A stretch of 9,719 nucleotides of DNA from an uncultured Prevotellaceae bacterium (GCA_946644025.1 CAMPCG010000085.1:1-9719); one strand, 5' to 3'; shown: positions 1-7,590, counted from the first letter of the stretch. A program made the numbers and translations. The notes: a model not told the origin generated them from the sequence alone.

Positions 1-1551
1 GTATGCCGTCTCGCGTGCCCAGCGGTCGCGCTGCTTGGCAAACTCCTTGAAGGGTGCTCCGTCCAGCTCTACGAGAGCCTTGCGAATGACGGGCTTCATC
101 TCGCCGCTGCGTTTCTCCATGTTCATCATCATCGTGATGGGCACTCCGCCGGCCTTCCACTCTTCGGCCGGTGCCGTGGTGTTCTGCACGATGGCCATGT
201 AGCCGGTCTTTCCAGCTGCAATGAGCTGTGCGGCGCTGTTGCCCAGGGCGTAGCAGTAGTCGGCGTCGAAGTTCGACGGGGCGGCGCAGCGGCCTTCGTA
301 GCCGAAGAAGTGGTGCTGGGTGGCAAACTTGCCCACGTACTGGCCTTTCTTCTTCATCTTCTCCAGCTTCTGGGCCACCATGGTGGAGAGCAGCTTCTCG
401 GTCTCGATGAGGCTCACCTGCACGTTGCCGTGGGGGTCGCGGTCGAGGGCCAGCTGGCGGGCGACGCCTACGGGCAGCGAGTTGAAGACGGCGAGGTTCT
501 CCTCCGTGAGGTGGCTCTTGGCGAAGTCCACCTGCTCGTCGCGGCTGATTTCCTTAGCCTCGGGCATGGCCAGCACGTCGTTGAGCTGGGCGATGAGCTT
601 CTTGATGGCGGGGATGAACTCGATGACGCCCTCGGGAATGATGACGGTACCGAAGTTGTTGCCGTCCTGGGCGCGGGTGGCCACGGCCTGGGCGATGTAG
701 TCCACGATGTCGTCGAGACTCTGACCCTTGGCCTCCACCTCCTCGGAGACGAGGCAGATGTTGGGCTGTGTCTGCAGGGCGCACTCCAGTGCGATGTGGC
801 TGGCCGAGCGGCCCATCACCTTGATGAAGTGCCAGTACTTGCGGGCCGAGTTGCAGTCGCGCTCAATGTTGCCGATAAGCTCGGAGTAGGTCTTGCAGGC
901 AGTGTCGAAGCCGAAGGAGGTCTCAATCTGCTCGTTCTTCAGGTCGCCGTCGATGGTCTTCGGACATCCGATGACCTGCACGCCATACTGCTTGGCGGCG
1001 TAGTATTCGGCCAGCACGCAGGCGTTGGTGTTAGAGTCGTCGCCGCCGATGATGACGATGGCCTTGATGTCCAGCTGGCGGATAATCTCCAGTCCCTTCT
1101 CAAACTGGTCTACCTTCTCCAGCTTGGTGCGGCCGGAGCCAATCATGTCGAAGCCTCCGGTGTTGCGATATTCGTCGATGATGTCCTTGGTCAGCTCCAT
1201 GTAGTTGTGGTCTACCAGTCCGCCGGGGCCGAGTATGAATCCGTAGAGACGGTTCTCGGGGTTCAGCTTCTTCAGTGCGTCGAAGAGGCCGGTGATGACG
1301 TTGTGTCCGCCAGGTGCCTGACCGCCGCTGAGGATGACGCCTACGTTCATCTTGCCGTGAGCCGTAGCCTCGCCGGGCACGAACTCCACGAGGGGCATAC
1401 CGTAGGTGTTGGGGAAGAGCTTCTTAATCTCCTCCTGGTTGTCGACACTCTGCGTGGGGGCACCCTCCACGGCTTTCACTGCGCCCTGAAGTCCGCGGGG
1501 CAGCTTAGGCTGGTAGGCGGAACGGGCAATCTGCAATGCACTTTTTTCCAT
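1..1551 (-). CDS. pfp: PPi-dependent phosphofructokinase, long form (partial, C-terminus beyond window)
   Basis: Diphosphate--fructose-6-phosphate 1-phosphotransferase, a cytosolic enzyme that reversibly makes fructose 1,6-bisphosphate using PPi in place of ATP, and so serves both glycolysis and gluconeogenesis. I translated 517 codons from the ATG at 1551; the frame is still open at base 1. Visible motifs are [10 protein letters not shown] (residues 75-84), GGDDSN (169-174), PKTIDGD (197-203), MGRSASH (246-252) and GYEGR (417-421). The second Asp of GGDD and the Lys of PKT are the residues known to mark PPi rather than ATP use. The long subunit is usually about 550 residues, so roughly 30 are missing. 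The start is supported by a promoter 42 bases upstream and an A-rich leader without a strong Shine-Dalgarno, as is common in Bacteroidetes. It is a separate transcription unit from the lyase gene upstream. Identity is very secure. Confidence 0.96.
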   Translation of the reverse strand, partial: MEKSALQIARSAYQPKLPRGLQGAVKAVEGAPTQSVDNQEEIKKLFPNTYGMPLVEFVPGEATAHGKMNVGVILSGGQAPGGHNVITGLFDALKKLNPENRLYGFILGPGGLVDHNYMELTKDIIDEYRNTGGFDMIGSGRTKLEKVDQFEKGLEIIRQLDIKAIVIIGGDDSNTNACVLAEYYAAKQYGVQVIGCPKTIDGDLKNEQIETSFGFDTACKTYSELIGNIERDCNSARKYWHFIKVMGRSASHIALECALQTQPNICLVSEEVEAKGQSLDDIVDYIAQAVATRAQDGNNFGTVIIPEGVIEFIPAIKKLIAQLNDVLAMPEAKEISRDEQVDFAKSHLTEENLAVFNSLPVGVARQLALDRDPHGNVQVSLIETEKLLSTMVAQKLEKMKKKGQYVGKFATQHHFFGYEGRCAAPSNFDADYCYALGNSAAQLIAAGKTGYMAIVQNTTAPAEEWKAGGVPITMMMNMEKRSGEMKPVIRKALVELDGAPFKEFAKQRDRWARETAY

Positions 1552-1592
1552 TATTACTTTTATGTTTAAAAATGAACTAATATTTGCGGCCA

Positions 1593-1624
1593 CAAAAGTA
1601 CAAAGATTCCCCGACCCTTACAAA
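1593..1624 (-). promoter_or_regulatory. Bacteroidetes-type promoter of pfp
   Basis: Read on the minus strand there is TTTG (1621-1624), a 20-base spacer, then TACTTTTG (1593-1600). This matches the Bacteroidetes primary sigma pattern TTTG-N19/20-TAnnTTTG. Transcription would start about 35 bases before the pfp ATG. An AT-only dyad (AAATATT at 1622-1628, AATATTT at 1634-1640) overlaps the -33 box; it could be an operator or just AT-rich promoter sequence. Confidence 0.75.
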
Positions 1625-1657
1625 TATTTCTGCAATATTTAACAATGAGGCTGGGGG

Positions 1658-4132
1658 CTATTGTAGCTTTTGTCCCATGGTGTTGTAGCGTGTGCCGTTC
1701 TTCACGATGACGATGCGGCTGCCAATCAGCATCTTATGCCCGTTGACGGCACTCTCGGTGCCTGCAGCTGTGATGCCTGTGGTGTCGCCTACGGGCACCT
1801 TGACCAGCATGTCGTAGATACGTGCACCGCCGTTGGCTTCCGACTGCTGGAATACGATGCTGCGCAGGTTCATCAGGTCGGCTTCGCTGGTGAGCCCGGC
1901 AGCCTCCAGTATGTCGTAGCTTCCGTAGGCTCCCTTGCTGTACTTCTTGGTGGTGACGCTGTTGGCGGTGCCGTCGGCCATGGTCCAGGTAATCTTGAAC
2001 TGTCGGCCTCCGGTGGTGAAGAGGTTGATCTTCAGCTCGAAGACTCCATCGTCGAGGGTGAGCTTGAATCCGCCGTTTGACTCGCCCAGGCAGAGGGCTC
2101 CCTTGCCGAAGCCCGACGCCGTCTCGTCCTTCTCCGGGTCGATGGTCGTGGCGGTCTTGTCGCCCTGAATCATCTCAAAGATGGTCTTCAGGTCGGCGGG
2201 CATGTCGGCTTCGGCATCCTGGAAATGATACCAGCCGTCGGTATAGACATAGAAAGGCTTGACGAGGGTGATGCTGCCTGCGGTGGTGACGGGCTTCACG
2301 CCATCGCTGGCATTGCCCGTCACGGTGACGGTGTAGTCGCAGTCTGCCGTCGGTGTGCCGCTGATGGTCAGTGTGTTGCCCTCGACAGTGTATTCCAGAC
2401 CGTCGGCCAGCCCTTCGACGGCGGCGTCTGTGCCTACGCTGTTCCACTCATAGACGATGGCCTCGATGGCGTCGCCCTCGACCACCTCCTGCGAGGCGTT
2501 GCCCGTGGCGCAGACAAGCTCAATCTTTTCAGGAATGACGTATTCGTGGGGAACGCCGTCCAGCTCGTAGGGGCCGAGGTCGGGGGCAGCGTCGTTGTAG
2601 GGGATGTAGATGTCGTCGGCGGTGACGAGGTCGAGCCCGTGGTCGGCAGCCTCCTTCTGAGTCATCCAGCGTGTGGGCGTGAATCCGATGATGGGTGTGC
2701 CCATGTCCTTGAAGATGCTGCCTTCCTTCAGCCGGGCGAAGTTGTTGGCGGGCAGCGAGCCGTCGGGCTCACGGGAGGCCAGGAAGTCGTTGACGCTGAG
2801 CGACAGGTATTCGCCGGAGTGGTCTTGGGTAGACGGGGTGTAGTCCTGGCCGTCGGGCTTGTAGCTTTCCTTGACAGGGCTGCAGCCGTCAATCTCTATC
2901 CAGGAGTTGTAGGTGGTTGTTTCCGTGGGGTCCTTATAGCCGTCCTTGCCGGGCGAGAGGAACTCGTGGTTGCCTACGTTGTGGCCGCTCTTCTGGGCCG
3001 AAGCTCCCCATCCCACACAGTTGTGGATGGTCATCTGTCCATACTTGAACTCCGTGGGGAAGCGGTAGTTGTACTCGTTGCCCCATGCCACGCAGTTGAG
3101 GATGTACATGCCCTCGTAGGCGTTGTTCTGGTCGAAGCCCTTGTGCAGGTTATCGAACGACACGCAGTTGGTCACCACATGAGCACCCACCGACTGGTCG
3201 AAGGCTGCTCCGCCGGCACTGCCTCCGCCGCCGAGCTTGAATCCGTTGCCGTTCTTGCCTTCCTCGAAACTGCCCGTTTCTGAGCGGTAATAGCCAGCGT
3301 GCCAGGCCCAGCACTGGTCGATGACGACGGGGTGATAGACCATGTAGAGGTCCCAGTTGTCGTCGCTATTGGTCCAGGCGCGACATCCATGAAACTCGGT
3401 GCCAGGGCCTGGGAACAGCTTGCAGGCGAAACCGTCGGCATCGCTGCCACGTTCGCTGTCGCTCTTGACTCCCTTGTAGTTGCGCGAGTCGTAGTTCTCG
3501 TAGGAATCGCAGTTGATGATCTTGTTGTAGCGGCAGTAGGTGTAGCCCGGGTTGAACTGCGGCGTACCGCTGATGGGGAACGCCTTGGTCTCCTCGATGC
3601 TGAAGTCCTTGAACATGCCTATCTGCAGGCCAGTGTCGTTGTTCCAGCGGAAGGTGCAGCGCTCGATGATGTTGTACGAGCCCTCCACCTTCATGCCGTT
3701 GTCCTCGGCACGCTGAAGCACCAGGCCGTAGAAGGTCCAGTAGTTTGCCAGGTGGTTGACGTAGATGCAACGGGCCATCTTGAAGCCCATCTCCGTGGTG
3801 TGGTTCATGGGCGAGCCGTCGATGATGACCTTGCCGACAGCATCTTCAGGCCAGGCGCGGAGCTCGCAGCGAAGGGTGGGCGAGGTCTCCAAGGCAGGAA
3901 TCTTGATGCGCTCGCTGATGTAGTAAGTTCCCTCGTGAACGAGGATGCGGTCGCCGGCCTGCACCAGCTCCATCGCCTTGTGGATGGTCAGCAGCGGAGC
4001 AGCCTCCGAGCCATCGTTGTCGTCATTGCCGACGGTAGACACATGGATGTCCTTGGCCGAGACGGTCAAAGCACAAAGGGCGATGGCACATGCCGCAGCC
4101 CAGAATCGGTTAGTGAGTAAAGTGGCTTTCAT
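1658..4132 (-). CDS. Secreted PL9-family right-handed beta-helix polysaccharide lyase (pectate or rhamnogalacturonan lyase)
   Basis: An 824-residue secreted enzyme expected to cleave pectic polysaccharide by beta-elimination. Residues 1-26 form a signal peptide (likely cut after VSA). The catalytic beta-helix spans about 28-525, with rungs marked by Cys-x-[AGS]-[WF] near residues 250, 274, 323, 347 and 372, about 24 residues apart or a multiple of that. Family PL9 signatures are present: SDADGFACKL (230-239), NSDDNWDLY (255-263) and GNGFKLGG (295-302). Asp233, Asp257, Asp258 and Asp261 fit the four-Asp calcium site known from Dickeya Pel9A, and Lys299 fits its catalytic lysine; spacing agrees closely. 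An Ig-like domain (about 534-625) and a beta-rich, possibly carbohydrate-binding module (about 627-780) follow. The tail has YNTMGQKL but stops there. It lies 24 bases after the DUF3667-type gene and is probably co-transcribed. PL9 also contains rhamnogalacturonan I lyases, so substrate is open. Confidence 0.88.
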   Translation of the reverse strand: MKATLLTNRFWAAACAIALCALTVSAKDIHVSTVGNDDNDGSEAAPLLTIHKAMELVQAGDRILVHEGTYYISERIKIPALETSPTLRCELRAWPEDAVGKVIIDGSPMNHTTEMGFKMARCIYVNHLANYWTFYGLVLQRAEDNGMKVEGSYNIIERCTFRWNNDTGLQIGMFKDFSIEETKAFPISGTPQFNPGYTYCRYNKIINCDSYENYDSRNYKGVKSDSERGSDADGFACKLFPGPGTEFHGCRAWTNSDDNWDLYMVYHPVVIDQCWAWHAGYYRSETGSFEEGKNGNGFKLGGGGSAGGAAFDQSVGAHVVTNCVSFDNLHKGFDQNNAYEGMYILNCVAWGNEYNYRFPTEFKYGQMTIHNCVGWGASAQKSGHNVGNHEFLSPGKDGYKDPTETTTYNSWIEIDGCSPVKESYKPDGQDYTPSTQDHSGEYLSLSVNDFLASREPDGSLPANNFARLKEGSIFKDMGTPIIGFTPTRWMTQKEAADHGLDLVTADDIYIPYNDAAPDLGPYELDGVPHEYVIPEKIELVCATGNASQEVVEGDAIEAIVYEWNSVGTDAAVEGLADGLEYTVEGNTLTISGTPTADCDYTVTVTGNASDGVKPVTTAGSITLVKPFYVYTDGWYHFQDAEADMPADLKTIFEMIQGDKTATTIDPEKDETASGFGKGALCLGESNGGFKLTLDDGVFELKINLFTTGGRQFKITWTMADGTANSVTTKKYSKGAYGSYDILEAAGLTSEADLMNLRSIVFQQSEANGGARIYDMLVKVPVGDTTGITAAGTESAVNGHKMLIGSRIVIVKNGTRYNTMGQKLQ

Positions 4133-4156
4133 AATTGTTAGATTAGTAAATAGATG

Positions 4157-5083
4157 TTAGTTACCGTAGTTCAGATAGATGAAGTAGATGTATGTGCCCA
4201 CCAGGGCCGAGAGCACGGCTGTCGAGATGAGCACCGTGAGGGTGATGTAGCCCAGCAGATGGCACTTGGAGTAGCCGGAGAGCTGCTTCAGTGCTGCGAA
4301 CACCATCAGCACGGCGATGAGCCTCAGGATGCTGGAGTTCAGCAGGTTACCGGCTATGGAGTAGATGCTGTAGGTGTTTGAGGTGTAGACCAGCGCCACG
4401 ACGAACTCAGAGTAGCGCAGGTCGGGGATGAGGGGCGACTTGCGCATGAAGAAGTACAGGGGGATGGTGAACATCAGGAGCGACAAGAGGGAGAACAGGG
4501 CGGGGTTCTTCTTCCGCAGCGTGTTCATGGCCTGGCCGAATTTCACGCCGACATATAGCACCGGCATCTCCCCCTTCCGGTCGTTTACCGTCAGAACGTT
4601 TTTCGTCTCTCCATCTTCCACCACCTGCTCCACGCTCTCTTTCATTTCCGGCGCCTTCTCCTCCGTGCCGGAACTGAAGCCCTGATCCACTAAGAGCGAG
4701 AGGGCAGCCAGCAGGAAGAACATCTTGAAGGGCGGGAAATAGGCCGACTGCATGCCCCGGAGATAGTCGCGAATCATGTAGCCGGGACGCAGCATCAGGT
4801 CGCGCAGGCTGCGGAACATGCTCCTGTTGCCCATGCCCCACACGTCGAGGAAGAGGAGCGCTGCCTTCTTGAACGAGAAGCGTCCTATCTGGGCTGACTG
4901 TCCGCAGCGCGGGCAGTAGTTGCCCTGAAAGGCCGTGCCGCACGACGAGCAGGTGCGCATCTCCTCGGAGAGCGGCGCCACTTCATGGGGTCGCTGCTGC
5001 CAGATGTGGAAGGCCCGCAGCCACACGGCCCGCTTCTGCTTGTCGGTAAGGTATTCTATCGCCTTCGTCCTGTCTCGTTCCAT
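4157..5083 (-). CDS. DUF3667-type membrane protein with N-terminal zinc ribbon
   Basis: A 308-residue membrane protein of unknown function that I match to the DUF3667 family. After about 40 charged residues comes a four-cysteine zinc ribbon: Cys45-x2-Cys48 and Cys57-x2-Cys60 (CSSC, CPRC). The conserved block after it (roughly 68-117) includes RSLRDLMLRPGYMIRDYLRG and the PFK of PPFKMFFL. About five membrane segments follow (near 120-133, 194-212, 226-248, 252-265, 276-304), with a long acidic loop between the first and second. The frame stays open back to an ATG at 5179, but a good promoter (5104-5135) lies inside that extension, so I place the start at 5083, giving MERDRTKAIEYL. The PL9 lyase begins 24 bases after its stop, so the two probably share a transcript. 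No enzymatic function can be assigned. Confidence 0.83.
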   Translation of the reverse strand: MERDRTKAIEYLTDKQKRAVWLRAFHIWQQRPHEVAPLSEEMRTCSSCGTAFQGNYCPRCGQSAQIGRFSFKKAALLFLDVWGMGNRSMFRSLRDLMLRPGYMIRDYLRGMQSAYFPPFKMFFLLAALSLLVDQGFSSGTEEKAPEMKESVEQVVEDGETKNVLTVNDRKGEMPVLYVGVKFGQAMNTLRKKNPALFSLLSLLMFTIPLYFFMRKSPLIPDLRYSEFVVALVYTSNTYSIYSIAGNLLNSSILRLIAVLMVFAALKQLSGYSKCHLLGYITLTVLISTAVLSALVGTYIYFIYLNYGN

Positions 5084-5103
5084 CGCTTCAATGTTTACGG
5101 CGG

Positions 5104-5135
5104 CAAAGATACGAAAAAGCGGCCGAACCGCCAAA
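5104..5135 (-). promoter_or_regulatory. Bacteroidetes-type promoter of the DUF3667-PL9 unit
   Basis: On the minus strand TTTG (5132-5135), a 20-base spacer and TATCTTTG (5104-5111) give an exact consensus match. It decides the start of the downstream gene: the ATG at 5179 lies upstream of the promoter, so the ATG at 5083 is the plausible one, leaving a leader of about 15 bases. The -33 box sits in the loop of the inverted repeat 5113-5153. Confidence 0.78.
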
Positions 5136-5153
5136 CAATCCGACCGCTTTTTC
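5113..5153 (-). terminator. Terminator-like inverted repeat overlapping the downstream promoter
   Basis: GAAAAAGCGG (5113-5122) and CCGCTTTTTC (5144-5153) are a perfect 10-base inverted repeat with a 21-base loop. Either strand reads GCGG...CCGC followed by five T residues, so it could stop transcription both ways, including read-through from nadE. The loop is long for a classic intrinsic terminator, so a protein-binding dyad is an alternative. It encloses the -33 box of the DUF3667-type gene. Confidence 0.42.
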
Positions 5154-5240
5154 TTCAATCTCCAATTGTCCGTGACCATTGCTCGGTCCTCAATCCTCCA
5201 TTTCCTGCCATAACGCCGACGGCGGCACCGGTGTGTATGG

Positions 5241-5394
5241 GAGAAAAACCGTACCTCTATTAGAGAAAGCCCTTACCTTTATTAGAGAAAGACCTGTCCT
5301 TTCTTAGGGAAAGACCGTACTTCTCCGGGATAAAGGACGTACCTTTCAGGGATGAAGACCGTATTTCTCCGGGTTAAAGGACGTACCTTGCTGG
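5241..5394. repeat. Degenerate 22-base tandem repeat, family A (7 units)
   Basis: Seven contiguous 22-base units begin at 5241, 5263, 5285, 5307, 5329, 5351 and 5373, with no spacers. The common core resembles GAGAAAGACCGTACCTTT, with GTAC or a close variant at unit positions 11-14. The outer parts show weak dyad symmetry, for example AAAGG-ACGTA-CCTTT in units 5 and 7. Units alternate towards the end: 4 and 6 carry CTTCTCCGG or TTTCTCCGG, 5 and 7 carry AAAGGACGTACCTT. The array lies between the 3' end of nadE and the promoter of the DUF3667-type gene. It is not coding in any convincing frame. Confidence 0.85.
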
Positions 5395-5482
5395 TTCATG
5401 GCGACCGCCAAAAATGTTCCCGGCGGCCGCCCAAAATAATCATAGCGGCCGCCATGAATAATCACAGCGGCCGCTACGAACC
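5395..5482. repeat. 22-base tandem repeat, family B (4 units, NotI-like palindromes)
   Basis: Four further 22-base units start at 5395, 5417, 5439 and 5461, directly continuing the register of family A but with unrelated sequence. Each has a GC-rich palindromic core: GCGACCGC in the first and GCGGCCGC in the next three. AT-rich linkers such as AAAATAATCA lie between cores. The third core is flanked by TCAT and ATGA, giving an 18-base dyad with a single mismatched pair; the fourth has the perfect 10-base palindrome AGCGGCCGCT. These may be protein-binding sites or RNA hairpins in the nadE 3' untranslated region. Confidence 0.82.
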
Positions 5483-5510
5483 GTTTTTTCTGACTTTGTA
5501 CTGCTTTTTG

Positions 5511-7529
5511 CTACAGGCTGTTCTCGATGTCGTTCATCCACAGGGTGCTCATGGCATCGCTGGGCATACGCCAGTCGCCACGCGGCGAGAGGCTCACGCT
5601 GCCCACCTTCGGTCCGTCGGGCATACACGAGCGCTTGAACTGCTGGCTGAAGAAGCGGCGGCAGAAGGTCTGCAGCCAATGGCCGATGGTGTCGTCGTCG
5701 TACTTGTCGCGGAAGGCGTGCTGTGCCAGCAGGAAAATCTTCTGCGGACGGAAGCCCCACCGCAGGATGTAGTAGAGGAAGAAGTCGTGCAGCTCGTAGG
5801 GGCCCACCAGGTCTTCGGTCTTCTGCTGGATGTTGCCCTCGGCGTCGGCGGGTGTCAGCTCGGGCGAGATGGGCGTGTCGAGAATGTCGAGCAGGAGGGA
5901 GAAAAGACCCTCCCCCGTCCCCTCCCTGTATGGAGGGGCGTATATATCTTTGTTCCCAGTGGTCTCTGCGGAAGATGTGACCACTCCCCTCCCTGCAGGG
6001 AGGGGCTGGGAGTGGGTCTCTGCTATATGCCTGATGAGGTGTTGCACGAGTGTCTTGGGCACGCTGGCGTTCACGCCGTACATCGACATCTGGTCGCCGT
6101 TGTAGGTACACCATCCGAGGGCCAGCTCCGAGAGGTCGCCGGTGCCGATGACGAGGCCGCCCACCTGGTTGGCCACGTCCATGAGTATCTGTGTGCGCTC
6201 GCGGGCCTGTGCGTTCTCGTAGGTCACATCGTGTACAGCCGCGTCGTGGCCTATGTCCTCGAAGTGCTGGCCGACGGCCTTGGCGATGCTTATCTCGCGT
6301 TGGCTCACACCCAAAGCGTTCATCAGCAGCACGGCGTTCGTGTGGGTGCGGTCGGTGGTGCCGAAGCCCGGCATGGTGATACCGATGATGCCCTGCCGGG
6401 GGAGGCCCAGGCGGTCGAAGGCGCGCACCGTGACGAGCAGGGCCAGCGTGGAGTCGAGGCCGCCGCTGATGCCGATGACGGCCTTGTCAGAATGGGTGTG
6501 CTGCAGGCGGCGGCAGAGGCCCAGGGTCTGGATGTTGAGTATCTCCTCGCAGCGCTCCTGCATCCGTTCCTCTGCGGGGATGAACGGGTGGGGATTGACC
6601 GTACGGATGAGTTCGAAGTCACGTGGAGTGACGGGCCTGGTGTCGATGAAGCGTGCCGTGGCGCCGCACTGCGCCGTGCGGAAGGTGGTGTTCTGCTGGC
6701 GGTCGGCACGCAGGCGGTCGACGTCTATCTGCTGTATGCGCATCTGTGGCTCGAGGGCGAAGCGCGAGGCCTGGCAGAGCAGCTGACCGTTCTCGAAGAT
6801 AAGGGCGTTGCCGCCGTAGACCACGTCCTGCGTGGACTCGCCGTAGCCGCAGCTGCTGTAGACGTAGCCGCACATCATGCGGGCACTCTGCTGGGCCAGC
6901 AGCGAGCACAGGTAGTCGTGCTTGCCCACCAGCTCGTCGGTGGCCGAGAGGTTCAGGATGATGTCGGCCCCGGCCAGCGCCAGGTTGTTGCTTGGGGGCA
7001 GCGGCGCCCACACGTCTTCGCAAATCTCGATGCCGAAGCCCACACCGTCGCACGTGCGGAACACCAGCGGCTCGCCCGACACCCTCACGGGGCTGCCGGC
7101 AAGGTAGATTTCCTGAGGCATGAGGTCGGTGGCAGAGGCAAACCAGCGCTTCTCGTAGAACTCGCCGTAGTTGGGCAGGTAGGTCTTGGGCACCACGCCC
7201 AGCAGACTGCCGTGCTGGATGACGGCGGCGCAGTTGTAGATGAGCCCGCCGATGCGCACCGGCAGACCCACAACGGCGATGATGTCGAGCTTGCGCGTGA
7301 AGTCGAGGAGCACAAGCACGGCCTCCTCGGCCTTGTCGAGCAAAAGCTGCTGGCGGAACAGGTCCTGGCAGGTGTAGCCCGTGAGGCTCAGCTCGGGGAA
7401 CACGATGATTTCCACGCCCTTACCCTCGGCCTGGGCGATGAGGCTCTCAATTTGTTGCGTGTTGTACTCCACGTCGGCCACCCGTACTCCCGGTATCGCG
7501 GCGGCCACCTTAATCAGTCCGTATTTCAT
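5511..7529 (-). CDS. nadE: Glutamine-dependent NAD+ synthetase with in-frame insert
   Basis: Cytosolic enzyme making NAD+ from deamido-NAD+, ATP and glutamine, the last step of NAD synthesis. The 672 residues form two domains. The N-terminal nitrilase-type glutaminase (about 1-290) shows the Glu-Lys-Cys triad: Glu46 in FPELSLTGY, Lys115 in PKTYLPNY, Cys170 in GIEICEDVW. The C-terminal synthetase (about 320-672) has the ATP PP-loop SGGLDS (355-360), IGTGDLSELALGW (461-473) and YNGDQMSMYGVN (476-487). The close relatives I recall run HIAET, a few residues, then LLLDILDTPxSPEL. Here about 38 residues (506-543, SQPLPAGRG to GTGEGLFS) intervene, encoded by the palindromic element 5906-6018. The frame is intact, and total length is about 30 over the usual roughly 640. 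The start is supported by a promoter 20 bases upstream. It is probably monocistronic and essential, so the insert is presumably tolerated in a surface loop. Confidence 0.95.
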   Translation of the reverse strand: MKYGLIKVAAAIPGVRVADVEYNTQQIESLIAQAEGKGVEIIVFPELSLTGYTCQDLFRQQLLLDKAEEAVLVLLDFTRKLDIIAVVGLPVRIGGLIYNCAAVIQHGSLLGVVPKTYLPNYGEFYEKRWFASATDLMPQEIYLAGSPVRVSGEPLVFRTCDGVGFGIEICEDVWAPLPPSNNLALAGADIILNLSATDELVGKHDYLCSLLAQQSARMMCGYVYSSCGYGESTQDVVYGGNALIFENGQLLCQASRFALEPQMRIQQIDVDRLRADRQQNTTFRTAQCGATARFIDTRPVTPRDFELIRTVNPHPFIPAEERMQERCEEILNIQTLGLCRRLQHTHSDKAVIGISGGLDSTLALLVTVRAFDRLGLPRQGIIGITMPGFGTTDRTHTNAVLLMNALGVSQREISIAKAVGQHFEDIGHDAAVHDVTYENAQARERTQILMDVANQVGGLVIGTGDLSELALGWCTYNGDQMSMYGVNASVPKTLVQHLIRHIAETHSQPLPAGRGVVTSSAETTGNKDIYAPPYREGTGEGLFSLLLDILDTPISPELTPADAEGNIQQKTEDLVGPYELHDFFLYYILRWGFRPQKIFLLAQHAFRDKYDDDTIGHWLQTFCRRFFSQQFKRSCMPDGPKVGSVSLSPRGDWRMPSDAMSTLWMNDIENSL
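5906..6018. mobile_element. REPIN/BIME-like pair of inverted palindromic repeats inside nadE
   Basis: Two 35-base modules, 5906-5940 and 5984-6018, are inverted copies agreeing at most positions. Each has a hairpin core (CCCCTCCCTGCAGGGAGGGG in one; CCCCTCCCTGTATGGAGGGG in the other) followed on one side by a G-rich arm ending in GGGTC. They are separated by 43 bases. Such pairs resemble REPINs/BIMEs, which are moved in trans by REP-associated tyrosine transposases (RAYTs); no such gene is in this window. A 9-base direct repeat GGTCTCTGC (5961-5969 and 6015-6023) lies at the edge of one module. The element encodes about 38 residues of nadE without a stop. Confidence 0.8.
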
Positions 7530-7549
7530 GCTCTATTGTATATTTTGGG

Positions 7550-7580
7550 CAAAATTACGCAAAAAAGCCGAAAGCGCAAA
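7550..7580 (-). promoter_or_regulatory. Bacteroidetes-type promoter of nadE
   Basis: On the minus strand TTTG (7577-7580), a 19-base spacer and TAATTTTG (7550-7557) match the consensus exactly. The ATG at 7529 lies 20 bases past the -7 box, leaving a very short leader and no clear Shine-Dalgarno. The -33 box lies in the loop of the hairpin 7566-7590. Confidence 0.8.
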
Positions 7581-7590
7581 ACTTTCGGCT
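7566..7590 (-). terminator. Intrinsic-terminator-like hairpin nested in the nadE promoter
   Basis: Minus strand: AGCCGAAAG (7582-7590), 7-base loop, CTTTCGGCT (7566-7574), then a run of T from 7566 down to 7561. The perfect 9-base stem plus T-tract is a textbook intrinsic terminator. No minus-strand gene upstream needs it in this window, so it may block antisense or read-through transcription, or act as a DNA dyad around the -33 box. Confidence 0.5.

Noticed and set aside
310..1569. 419-codon plus-strand open frame opposite pfp
   Set aside because: The minus strand carries all PPi-phosphofructokinase motifs; the opposite frame is low in complexity and lacks any recognisable domain.
2225..4120. 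Two long plus-strand frames opposite the PL9 lyase (2225-3283, 3299-4120)
   Set aside because: They are shadows of the lyase codons, with Val/Gly/Ala-rich sequence and no supporting start signals.
5084..5179. N-terminal extension of the DUF3667-type protein to the ATG at 5179
   Set aside because: A consensus promoter lies inside this stretch and its residues do not look like the family's N-terminus; the ATG at 5083 fits better.
5241..5482. CRISPR array
   Set aside because: Units follow one another without spacers, are degenerate, are only 22 bases long, and no cas gene is present.
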